This document shows, in pieces, positions 35,828 through 46,532 of a stretch of 64,000 bases of DNA. Each line of letters opens with the position of its first letter. Positions within the stretch are counted from its first letter, which is position 1. This DNA comes from Antedon bifida (lineage: Eukaryota > Echinodermata > Crinoidea > Comatulida > Antedonidae), in contig OY727094.1 in the NCBI GenBank assembly GCA_963402885.1, positions 4,962,501-5,026,500 on the forward strand, written 5' to 3'. The notes below the pieces were generated by a model. The model saw nothing but the letters and a program-made list of their open reading frames with translations, was not told the DNA's origin and did not search any database. A program made the position numbers and the translations under genes.

Positions 35828-35891
35828 TTCACAGGTCGGAGGTCATCTAGATTATTCCGAAAAAAATCGTAAAATCCCACAGAGTACATGA
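35828..35891 (+). pseudogene. duplicated start of TMCO4 exon 12 with splice acceptor
   Basis: 38 nt (35828-35865) are identical to 34304-34341: the TTCACAG acceptor plus the codons for VGGHLDYSEK. Downstream sequence diverges at once, and reading in the same phase gives NRKIPQST then TGA at 35889-35891. It is either a dead duplication or an alternative terminal exon that would replace the normal 143-residue C-terminus by 18 residues. Confidence 0.75.
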
Positions 35892-36595
35892 GATGCTCGC
35901 TATTGTGAACAGGCCGGTTGAGTTTGCACATGCATAGTTCTTTTGATAATGATACCCAGCCCATGTGCTACAGCTAGCTCATTTGAATAACAATACAGCC
36001 ATTGTTATCATAGATGACATCATTAGCATAATCACGTCTCACTCTAACATTAATAAAACCAATTATAAACCATTTTTTTTATGCCATATCAATTTATTCA
36101 ATCTTTAGATATACATTATTCATATCCAATATGTAGTCTGGCTGGGATTGTGCATACCCTTTTTTTAATAGATTTTAATATAAACATTCATGTTATATGA
36201 AAAATAGATATTTTTTTCCTCTATTGAAAAATGGATTTTTTATTTATTTATTCATTTAGCATCCATTCAACAATACATTTAAAATACATAACAAAGAAAA
36301 AATACAAAAAATTGGAATATTAAAATTCAATCAAACTAAAGTGAATGGATTCAAGGACGACCCATAAAATCGACAAGTCAATTTATTTCCAATGGGTCCA
36401 TTGCAAGAGAAATCGGAGATGTGAAAGTGAACAAGAATCATAAGAAGGACATATGGAAATGTGAAAGACATAATAAAAAATTACATAAAAAATGGAACCA
36501 TGAAGGTCGTCTGGTTGACCCTTTTTATTATAATTTCCATCATTATTACATTTTCAGTGATAATTTCTAGTATTTACTAAATATATGTTTTTTTA
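35892..36595. other. intergenic, nothing recognised
   Basis: No gene or clear repeat recognised. Confidence 0.4.
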
Positions 36596-36912
36596 TTAAA
36601 GATGTATTGTTGAAATTGTTTGTTGAATATGCCATTTTAATGTCACACAATAGTTAGCATTCATTTTGACTGAAAATTGGATTGGAAAAAAAATGATTTC
36701 CCTAAAAAAACTGTAATTTATAGCAACAAAATAGCCAATAGATTTTTGTTGAATTTATCCATTTATTTTGTCATTTTATAAGTCAAGACATTATTTTTGG
36801 AGTTTTTTCTACAGAAGTGATTAACTTTGTTAAAACTACAAAATGGCCTATTCAAAGTCTGATTTTATTAATCTTCATCTTTCATGTTTTTGGGGGACAA
36901 TACATCTTCAAA
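36596..36912. mobile_element. MITE family C, copy 2
   Basis: The left end ATTAAAGATGTATTG is truncated relative to copy 1. The interior TTTGTTGAATATGCCATTTT and AACTACAAAATGGCCTATTC and the right end GGGGGACAATACATCTTC match the family. Confidence 0.75.
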
Positions 36913-39570
36913 ATTACCATCTACAAAAAAAACCTATTTTTTCTAAAGTTATTAGATTCGATTGAAAAAGTAACAGTAAGTTTAATTTCTGATTTGTCTT
37001 CCATCGATACATGCCAAAAAATTTAAACACCTCATTGCCAAATTTATTGTAATGTTGCCAGTACTTATATGGCCCACCTGGAGGATGATTTCAAATGTAT
37101 AGGCCTAGAGTTACATTTATTGCTGCTATGCCTAGGATTATATAACTGCTATGCCTAGGATATATAAGGTGCATTTTATTATGAAAAAAAAATATTTATA
37201 TGAAAACAAATTGTTTATTTAATCACTAGGGTAAAGATAATTATTAAATGATATATCATTTTAATTAAATGTAATTGTTTGTCTTTTTAATTGAAATTCT
37301 TTCTAATTTATACAATTAATTTTTTTAATATCATTTTTCTGTACAGAACATTTTTTTTATTTAGTTATAAATATTCATTTTTTAAATTACATTTTGTGTT
37401 CATTTCAACCTCCGTGTTTAACAAACTTAAAAAAACCGAGAGAAAAAACAAAGACATCAGTAAAGCTCTGTCTACACTATCAAACTAGTTTGACAAAAAA
37501 AATCTTCATGTTTGTGGTGGACAATACATCATCTAAATTTAAGTTAGTGAAAATTTATTGCCGTCTATTGGACTTCTGTAGCAGCGAGAAACCACAAATA
37601 CCTGCACTCACGTTGTAAGCGCTGTGCAGCGAAGTCCCTGGGAATCAACCGTACCTATTAAGCAGCATTGACATATATATTGCAGCCGCTATTCCACCAG
37701 TCATCACAACTTCATATTTCCTGGTTGTGCACATTCGTTGAATTTCCTATGGCAAGCTGCCAAATTGATGTCTATACATTTATATTTAAAATATATATGT
37801 ATACAGTATAATATTAAATTAAACTGAAAAATGCCTTTGAAATAAGTTTATTAAAAAATGAGTTGGTTTATAATTTAACATACAATTCCAATTGTTCGAG
37901 GGAAAAGAAGATATTTTTGTTGTCAACCACCACATATATTTTCGCCATCCAAAATTAAGTAAAAAAAAAGGAAAAATAATAATTTTTTTTTTTCAAACTT
38001 CAAAATCAAGAATTTCAATTCTCTTTGATTCAAAGTTCCTGTACTATTTCCCAAATATTTTCAGGGACGGATCGAGGGAGGGGTAGATGTGGGCTTTGGG
38101 CGTAAAAATAAAATTATGAACTACATTTTGATATCTATATTTAGCACACCTCTTCAACAATCCAGAATTCGCCCCTGATTTTTATTCCACCAATTAAAAA
38201 TTAAAAACTTGACATCAAAACTCTGGCATTTGTTTCTTTTTGTATTATTAATCGTTAGATTGACACATGCATCAATCAATTTTCTGGAGATGGCAAATCA
38301 TTTTTAGAAAAGAAAAAAAAAAGCTTTCGTTTTTGTCCATTACCATATTTGGTAGCCATCAAAATCGTTTGTCATTGGGGATGTATTGCTGAGACATAAC
38401 CATGGTGACCAAACCTCTTTCCTTCCTAGTTGAAGAGGTTACTTGTAATCTTTTGATCAGTGTTTACAAATAGAAATTATTGATGATTAATTTGGGATAC
38501 ATTTATGAAATCTTACGTGTCCGATAAAATAAATTCCTGGAATTTCCAACATTTTGAGTAATTTTTGGATAATATTTAATTTAGAATTGCTTTAATGCAG
38601 GAGATCCAGCATTATAGATTAGGGGGAGGGGGATAAATACGATCCATCGGGTTGCAGAAAAATGGTCATTATTTTATTTTAAAAAGACATGGCTGTTAAA
38701 TTTTAGAGGTGGGGGAAGGGGGTAATGTATAGGATCATGTCAAAATTATTTTACTGCAGTAACAACAATACTTTACTGTAAAGGTATTATTTTACTTTGC
38801 TTAAATGTAGAACTTATGAATGGTTTCTGCAATAAACAGTGTGTATTGATTATAAAAACAGGTTAAAGAGTAAACGAAAAATGATATGTATTTACTGCAG
38901 TAGAATAATTTTGACATGGTCCCAAATTGAATTGAACAATTTACTATGAAAGGGTTGGCACTGCCACCACTCCCGCCCCACCCTCAATCTTCTGAATGTT
39001 CAGGTTCTAATAAGTTGAAATAATAAAACATAGACATGTACTCTTAAATTTGACTTTAGAAATTGTATAAGTTATTATTATACATATTTAGGCCTACATA
39101 CATAACTTTGTAGGCCTACGTTAGCTTTTGTACTACAATACATGACTAGCTAGGCCTATGCTTATTAAAAGCTTTGTGATAAAATTGTATAGCCGGAAGA
39201 CAATTTACGTTGAATCAGGACAAACTTCGGCCAACTAAAAGTTGTGACAGGCAGTGTTGAATCATTCCAACTGACTGAGGCAGTGCAATGGTATGTTAAT
39301 AGTGAGTGATATCTTATTATGAGTCATGCGATCAGTAGTACCATTTGGGGTAAGCCCACCCTGTTCTTGAATATTGGGTTTGGGAGAGTTAGCTTATAGC
39401 AAAATGTAGTGGGTTAGCTTGCATGAAAATTACTTACATTTTGAGGATGGGTGGGTTTAGACACGGGTCAGAGAGTAGTACAGATTTTAGCATGTTGCAA
39501 ACTTGGCGTGATGGCTAAAAATACAGTACAACTGCTACTTCACTGTATTTTGCATAACTGTTGATCGTCA
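36913..39570. other. intergenic, repeat fragments only
   Basis: No gene recognised. Contains the chimeric MITE piece at 37463-37535 and scattered AGGCCTA words near 37100 and 39090-39150. Confidence 0.4.
37463..37535. mobile_element. solo MITE-1 arm joined to a family C tail
   Basis: The left arm AAGCTCTGTCTACACTATCA through CTAGTTTGACAAAAAAA stops and is followed by ATCTTCATGTTTGTGGTGGA and CAATACATCAT, which is the family C right end. Confidence 0.6.
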
Positions 39571-39793
39571 GTAGCCTGGCAATGGTATTACTTAAAGCTT
39601 GGTTCCCACTAGGACGGACAAATACCTGGCAATGGTATTCCTTAAAGCTTGGTTCCCACTAGGACGTAAGCGCAACGCAACCGAATAGAACAATGACAAG
39701 CCACAGTTCGGATAATCCATCGCTTGTGAGTGGCCAAGTTACATCCGTTGCGGTTACGTCCTTGCATTGCGCCCTAGTGTGGACCAAGCTTAA
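39571..39793. mobile_element. MITE family D, copy 3, with duplicated left end
   Basis: CCTGGCAATGGTATT, CTTAAAGCTTGGTTCCCACT and AGGACG occur twice in tandem (39576-39616 and 39624-39666). A full element follows, ending GCCCTAGTGTGGACCAAGCT near 39790. The core CCATCGCTTGTGAGTGGCCA matches copy 1 at 18699. Confidence 0.75.
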
Positions 39794-40197
39794 CAATGCA
39801 AGTTCCCTGTTTTTTTTGTTTTTTTTTATTTATTTGTTTATTATCTCAATATAACTAGTTTTTAGTGCCCCATAGGGTTTTCTGTAGGTCCCTTTCATCT
39901 TCTTTAAATTTGCTTTACTCCTTTTTGTTACGTGTATTGTTTTTTTTTATGAATAAAGAGATTGATTTGATTTGACTTATATCCCCTTTATGTTTAACAT
40001 TTTGGCTTCAACAGAATAATTCAACAAAAAAACAATTATAAAATTAATTTTTTTTAATGTTACACTATCATCTATGATTCCATCGTTAATATACTGTAGC
40101 CTACTGTCTGGTTAAATATCAAATCAAATATATCTTCATAATTGTTTAAAAATTGTTGCGGCTTACAAGACCAAATGTAACCTTACGGATGATCGCG

Positions 40198-40203
40198 TTT
40201 ATT
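40198..40203 (-). terminator. AATAAA overlapping the stop of the RRM gene
   Basis: The minus strand reads TCAAAATAATAAACG, so a canonical AATAAA overlaps the stop codon. If used, the 3' UTR would be only tens of bases. A more distal signal is possible. Confidence 0.35.
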
Positions 40204-43200
40204 ATTTTGAATGCATAATTACAAGTTGTTTTCCTTCAATTGTTATATCAGCAACCAGTGTTTTACTCACATCCTCTGGTGATGCTACCCAAACAAATCC
40301 ATATCTATTAAACGAAAAAAGTGTATGATTACCCAAAATGCATTTGAACAGGTTAAGAGTAAACGAAAAACAAAATTTAGAACTGCAGTAGAATAATGTT
40401 GAAAATATAATTTTGTTTTGTTCAATTTTTTTGTTGAATATGCCATTTTAGTGTTGCATAGTTATTCACTTTGATCAAAAATTGGATTGAAAAAAAAATA
40501 GTTACCTGAAAAAACTGTAATTTAAATTGATAAAAATAGTCAAAATTGACTAGAAGTCAATGGGTTTTTTGGTTGAGTTTAACCGTTTCTTTTTGTCTTT
40601 TTATAAGTGAAAACATTTATTTTTAATATTTTTTTTCAAGGCAAGTGATTAACTTGATTAAAACTGCAAAATGGCCTTCATAGTATTTTTTTTATTAGTC
40701 TTCATTTGTTTAGGTTTTTGGGGGATAATACATTATTAACCGTCCTGATGCAAAATAACAAAAGAGAATGAAAACATTTCCCGAATTTAAGTTTTCACAC
40801 AATTCCCAGTATTTATATATTTTTGAAACAACAAAGGTGAAACATGAAAATGTTTTACGCGGAGGCTGAATTTCACACATGGTTGATGAGAACCATAACA
40901 TTAATTCCCCATGGCCTAAAATCATTAGTTACATTAGCTGCTAATGATGCACATACTGTATCAGACAAGATTGTGGTCAAACTTTAAGCCTCTGTCTTTA
41001 TTTTTTTTTCAACAGGCCTCTAGTGTGATTGTAAGTTTATCAGAGAGTTTGAGTCCAATGCATGCTTGTTGTACTGACTGTGTCCTTAGGCAAGAAACCT
41101 TACTTATTTTTGACTCTCTCCACCCAGGTGTATAAATGGGTACCTGGTTTAGGAAGTATTTTTTCATGTTTGATCAAAATAACCGGGGTAATAATGTGAA
41201 ACATATATTATGGAATTTGCGCTATATAAATTTATATATAAAGATATCTCTTCGAAGATCCCGCTTCGTGAATAAAAATACTGAAAAGATGAGGGCGTAT
41301 CAATTTGATCTCTGGTGCGCGTGCATACAATTAAAGGACTAGTGCAGTTCCGCCGTACCACGCCAAGAGTGTTAAAGAGTTGCTTCCAATCGAGTTTGAA
41401 CAATACCATGAAAGCCCCAGTGGTCTAATGGTTAAGACATCTGCATATCAAGCAGAAGGTCTGGGTTCGAATCTCAGTTGGGGACAGATTTTCTCATCTT
41501 TATTGTTTCAAATTGATATAATACATTCTATATACATAATTATTATTACCAATGCCATCTCTCAAGCTGAAACTTAAAAAATGAAAGGATGTTTTTCTTT
41601 TACCCTTTAGACCTCGTCTTTTTCTGTCCTTTCCAACTTGCTCTCTTGTACTTGACCAAGCTGATGCCCTCACCTTCAAAGGCCTCTCGTACTTCTGTCT
41701 CTGTTACCTTTGGATGCAGTCCCCCAATATACAACTTTGTTGCATCTATTTATAAAAAAAAAAATCAAATCTTATTGTAGAACCTATTTTGTTAAGGGGG
41801 GTGGGGGGGTTCAAAAAAGGTGTCCCTTGAATAGAGGTTGGTGTAATGTTAATACACCAATTTCCTCTCGATCATGTCATGGGAAAGTGACTCCTTATTA
41901 TAGTGATGTCCCAAAGAATGGGGTTATACTGCTACTGTAAGATTCAAATAGTAGTTTTTAGGGGGTGGGGGGAATTTTTCGAGGGAAACATTTATTCGCG
42001 GGATGTGAGTTATTGGATGTAATATAGTAACATGTTTAATCAAATAATAATTTTAAAAATCAACAAAATTAGTATCAAGAAGTGATAAAATACAGTAAAA
42101 ATTCTTTGTTCCACTACAAATAGAAAAGTAATAAAATGTTATGTGTATACGCATGTGGCGGAGTATTTATTCAAGAAAAAAAAAACCAGCTTGGGGCATT
42201 TATTTGAGGGGGGCATTTATTTGAGGGGGGAATTTATTCCAAACAATGTTCTACTGTATGGGAGGCGTTTATTCCTGGGGGTTATTCATTTATATAAAAA
42301 TATACTAAAATTAATTAGTAAAAAAAACCCAATTTGATCCAAGATACAAAACACATGTCATACTTTCAATAGGATCAGCCATTCGTTGTAATGATATCGT
42401 GACCTCCGACTCCTCACCGGTCTCAGACGTCATCGTTGCGCCATCTAACTTTAGAATTTCATCTGCTACGGCTTGTGATTTGCATGTTAAGGTAGCAGAC
42501 CTGAAAGTTGACCCAAAATATTATAGTACTATTACAGAAATTATAAGATCGCTGGTTTGACCTCTCCTTCATTGCTTGACCTTTGCTCCAAGGTTTTGAC
42601 AATGCTGGTAGGATCCTTAATCACATAAATTGTATGAATGCTAGATGTATTATGTTTTATATCATAAAGAGAAAAGCTTTTTTTATGTCCATGTTTATTT
42701 GCCAAGATAAGCTTAGTTTGCACTTGGACGCAATGCAAGGACGCAAGCGCACACCCCAAGCAATTTGACCAATCACAACGCAATGGATCATCCGAACTGC
42801 CGTTTGTGATTGATAAACTCACTTGCATTGACCTTACGTTGCTACAAGTGGGAACAATTCTAGGGCACACAATTCTTCATGATATTCAAATCAAAGTAGA
42901 GGACTCATTTTTGCCTGCTAACCACAAGTTGGTCATGTGTTATGTATTTTGATTGTACCCAGATATAGAAAATGGGCCAATAAATAATATGCAAGATTAT
43001 AGACTTTTAGTGTGAAAGGCCTACAATGCTAGTCTTAACACCAAATGCACATAGCTTAGTTGGTAGTACAAATGTATTTAAAAATATTTCATTGTGAAAT
43101 TGGTAACAGCATTTGGCATACTTTTTATTATGGGACTATTTTAATTGTATGTACAGTATGTATATTTGACAGTATTATTTATATAAGTTATTATATGGTT

Positions 43201-46200
43201 AATATAAGCTCATTGCTGGCCTGTAGACTAAACCAAACATTCTTTCTGGTGTTTTGCTGGAGAAATTTAAATGAACCATGTTATACTGTATATATGCTAT
43301 TGTGCACGTACTGAACAACAATATACGAACATTTTAGTCTTATACTTTGGCCTTGACCTCATTAATGTGACTCGCTATCACCTCATATAATAAACATGTG
43401 TAATAAAGCCCTCTATGTTTTAGAAGCAACACATTATTTTTTTCTACAGTATTTAATACTTATATTAGGTTGGGCCTAAAAGAGGAAAAAACCATCATTT
43501 TCTGCACACATTTTTTTTTATTTTTATGTTCTGAGCATGTGCAGTTTGCTTGCTCACTATCATGCATCATGCACGGATTTGAACACATGTATACAAAAGC
43601 CCTCTATAGTTTTTTGTAGACTATTGCTGTTGCTTCGAGGTGGTTTAGGCCTAGGGAAAAAATATCAACAGCTGACTGCACTTAGAAGACATTTTAAATG
43701 GTTAGTTGAATATTTAAGGAACTATTTTTACGGGGGCTAAGCTCGATATTGCACCCAGCCTAGGGTTTTTTTTCTCTGAGTATAACTTAAAACTTAGTAC
43801 CCGCTCAACAAGCCTCTGGTGCCTCGTTGAAAACTTTGCGATCAACTGTTAAACCCTTTTTCCGCTCAACCTCTATTTTTTTTCTAGGGCCTACAAAAAC
43901 ACACCCTTTGTTTTGTTTAAGAGTTAAACGACTTTCTTAAAAAAAACTTATTCTTTAAAAATGTATTTATTTTTTGCAAAAGTTTTGTTACAAAAAAAAA
44001 ATTGCTAATCATCAAACCCTCAATTTTTTTTGGTGGTAATTCTGGTCCATGAAAATGTTTTTTATCGGTAAAAAAATAAGAAAATAATATTACAGTACTA
44101 CCGTCATATTTAACCGATACCAATAATATTTTATAAGGAATGTTAAATAAGAAATGTTAATGAAAAGTTGCATATATGTGCATCACACCAAACAGGTTTT
44201 TTTTTTGTTCAGTGAAGAATGTTAACCTATGTGCGTTCACAAGTTATGATTAATGTTTTCGTTTCCTTCCTGTGATGTTAACGGAGTACACAGCGCATTT
44301 TAACTACCATAAATGAAAACAATTTCAAAGCACTTACCCTTTACATACCAATTTCTTTTTCTTTTCACCCCTTGAATTCTCAAAAGTAACTGGTCTTTTC
44401 TTCAAGTTGATTTTAGGAAAAAGATTACTTTCATGAAAAAAGAAATTCAGGGCTTCCTTGTTGCAACCAGTTGGCAAGTTGCCAATGCTCAGCACGATCT
44501 GACCTGAGGTCAAAGCACATTATGAATGCATCATTCGATGTTAACATTTAATGTTAGAAACATAGGTCTATTCATGTGATAATGTATCTTGTATGAGTTA
44601 ATATTATAACACCAAGGCCTACACCCAACATTTCTATATTATGGCTTTGAAATGAAGACTTGTTTAGGCTATGTTATGAATGTGCAGTATTCCACTTAGA
44701 ATCTTAACATGGGGGTTATATAATGTTAGGGGGAGGGGGTTATATAAAGTTAGGGGGAGGGGGGTGATGGTACAGTAACTGTGGTTGGCCAGTTCTAAAA
44801 TCTGTGTATATGGTACATCATTAGGGTGGATCAGGGCTGTAGACAGAATGTTTTTAACTTCTCACTCATGCCCTTCTCACTTAATGCACATGTAGAATAG
44901 ACTGCAACAATGACCACGCCCAACTCAACACAAAGTAATTTAATATCACTATTTTTCCCCCCTTCAAATCATTCACTTTTTAAGATTGTGTTGGATAAGT
45001 AAAACACAACAATGAAGACTGCATTTAGTCCTTACTTTAAACAATTAATTATATAATTAATTCAAGATATATTATACTAGTGCATAAAACTTTAACAACC
45101 AAAATTTAAACGGAAACACAGAAACTTTTAACTGCACTATAGCAGTATCGCTTAAGTAATATTAATAAGCATTAAGCTCTGTCTACACTATCAAACTTCA
45201 TGTGATGTACTAAATATGGTAGTGATGCATGTATGCTTAAATATGGTAGTTATATGACATCATCATGTCCATGTATATTATGGGCACATCACATTTTTTT
45301 GTCACATAAAGTTTGATAGTGTGGACAGCGCTTTAAACACAAGACAATGCCACGAGTCAGAAAGATTGGCCACCTGAACGTAAATCAAAATCAGAGCATT
45401 AGACTGCTTGATATCACCCTACAACAAAATATACCTGCCAACATTTTCACGCAAGATGCGCGAGATTCTTTATATAGCGCACAAAATCCTTGGAATAACC
45501 GTTAAAATGCTCCGTTAATTACCGTCCCCTTAATTTATCGTCCCGATGCAAAAACTTCCCAATTACTGCACAGTACAGAATTCTTCTAAAGCTCTGTCTA
45601 CACTTACTGTACATCACTTACTGTCTACACTTATATCAAATGTGCCCACATATGGTAAGTGACGTGCCCAAATATGGTAGTGATACATATATGGACATAT
45701 CCTATTTTTTGTCACATAAAGTTTGATAGTGTAGGGTATATTTAAGTTAGGTCAGTACAATAGGTGAACATCTTAAATAAAGATAAATGAGGAAACCAGT
45801 CACCTTAAGTTATGTCAAACTTGCATTTTACCCCACGCAATTCAAGTTTTATGAAAATTCTACCAACTAACCTTCTTTTTGTAATCTGTCTGAATCGTCT
45901 GTACCTCTTTCATCGTTTGAACTTTCCTCTTTTTTCGTTGTACTCACTTTTCGTTTTTTCACATCCCTCTTTTCACGTTTTTCTTCAGGTTCTACAATGC
46001 TTCCCACTTCTACTTTAACACTTCCTATTTTGTTCGGTAGTTTGCGCTTACCCCCTTCTGTCGCGTTCACATTAACAGTTTCAATTTGATTTTTCTTCTT
46101 TGAAGCTTTTGTTTTTTTCGCATTGGAGTCATCGTTTTCTTTGTTTTGCTTACGTTTTTTCGTCACGTTACTTTTTTCATTCTCAACCACATCATCTTTT

Positions 46201-46532
46201 TGTGACCTTTTTCTCGACTTCTCACCGACTTTTTTCTCTGTTTGTTTCTCAGTTAATTTTACAAACTGCTTTGCAGCTTCAGCCTCCTGCTTTTTTTCGT
46301 ACAACTCAATGAATGACGAGGATAACGCTTGTTCTGCATTTTCGTCCGGGCATTCAAAAGCTGGATTTGGCAACTCATAATCATCATCTGACTCCTCAGC
46401 TTGCTGTTTTTTCTTCATCACTTTTTTCTTTTGCTTTAATTTAGTTGCCGATTCTGAAACTTCTTTATTTTTCTTACCACTTTTTTTGGTAGTTTTCTTT
46501 GCTGGATCTTTCCTTTCAGCTGTCTTCACCAT
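40202..46532 (-). CDS. lysine-rich, probably nucleolar RNA-binding protein with RRM domains
   Basis: Exons, in transcript order: 46532-45872, 44503-44338, 42500-42364, 41745-41604 and 40304-40202. All are GT-AG and in phase to TAA, giving 402 aa. Residues 1-220 are Lys/Glu/Ser-rich with many KKKK- and KKRK-like clusters, typical of nucleolar localisation. QIVLSIGNLPTGCNKEALNF (from about 222) looks like the first strand and helix of an RRM that continues into exon 3. NATKLYIGGLHPKVTETEVR begins a second RRM with RNP2 LYIGGL. SKGYGFVWV across the exon 4/5 junction is its RNP1. The protein ends shortly after this RRM. The layout recalls nucleolin or RBM34, but I do not recognise the orthologue. 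AATAAA overlaps the tandem TAA stops. Confidence 0.82.
40420..40740. mobile_element. MITE family C, copy 3, in the RRM gene intron 4
   Basis: TTTTTTTGTTGAATATGCCA, AAACTGCAAAATGGCCTTCA and GGGGGATAATACATTATTAA align with family C. The left terminus has decayed. Confidence 0.7.
41040..41240 (+). mobile_element. SINE 3' body fragment
   Basis: CTTAGGCAAGAAACCTTACT, CCACCCAGGTGTATAAATGG, GTACCTGG and GCGCTATATAAAT form the order of a marine-animal SINE body. No tRNA-like head directly precedes it. It sits in intron 4 of the RRM gene. Confidence 0.5.
41414..41485 (+). tRNA. tRNA-like cloverleaf with anticodon ATC, possibly a SINE head or pseudogene
   Basis: A 72-nt sequence folds as a cloverleaf. 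The acceptor is GCCCCAG with TTGGGGA (six of seven pairs; the first is G-A). The D stem is GTCT/AGAC with loop AATGGTTA. The anticodon stem TCTGC/GCAGA encloses loop ATATCAA, and the T arm is CTGGG-TTCGAAT-CTCAG. TTTT, a Pol III terminator, follows at 41489-41492. Anticodon ATC would read Asp codon GAT, whereas eukaryotic tRNA-Asp normally has GTC. Related but decayed heads lie at 22962 and about 53860-53925 (minus). Confidence 0.5.
41793..42300. repeat. pogo-like fragment followed by a G-rich minisatellite-like stretch
   Basis: GTGTCCCTTGAATAGAGGTT and GTCCCAAAGAATGGGGTTAT belong to the same fragment family as 4300 and 25517. At 41955-42290 there are repeated GG(C/A)ATTTATTTGAGGGGGG-like blocks. 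All of it lies in intron 3 of the RRM gene. Confidence 0.45.
42710..42858. mobile_element. MITE family D, copy 4, in the RRM gene intron 2
   Basis: AGCTTAGTTTGCACTTGGAC and GTTGCTACAAGTGGGAACAA are degraded inverted ends. The core CAATGGATCATCCGAACTGC is shared with copy 3 in reverse. Confidence 0.55.
42859..44337. other. intron 2 of the RRM gene, remainder
   Basis: No coding or clear mobile sequence seen. Poly-T and poly-A runs near 43870-44020. Confidence 0.4.
44704..44768. repeat. two-copy G-rich tandem repeat
   Basis: TTATATAATGTTAGGGGGAG and its variant TTATATAAAGTTAGGGGGAG occur in tandem, each ending in a G run, in intron 1 of the RRM gene. Confidence 0.7.
45174..45333 (+). mobile_element. 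MITE-1 copy 9, in the RRM gene intron 1
   Basis: AAGCTCTGTCTACACTATCA at the left, GATAGTGTGGACAGCGCTT at the right, flanked by TTA on both sides (TTA/AGCT...CGCT/TTA). Confidence 0.85.
45589..45734 (+). mobile_element. MITE-1 copy 10, in the RRM gene intron 1
   Basis: AAGCTCTGTCTACACTTACT at the left with a small insertion, then GTGCCCAAATATGGTAGTGA and GTTTGATAGTGTAGGG. The right terminus is lost. Confidence 0.75.

Noticed and set aside
46100..46380. Plus-strand Phe/Ser-rich ORFs
   Set aside because: Complement of the Lys/Glu-rich first exon of the RRM gene.
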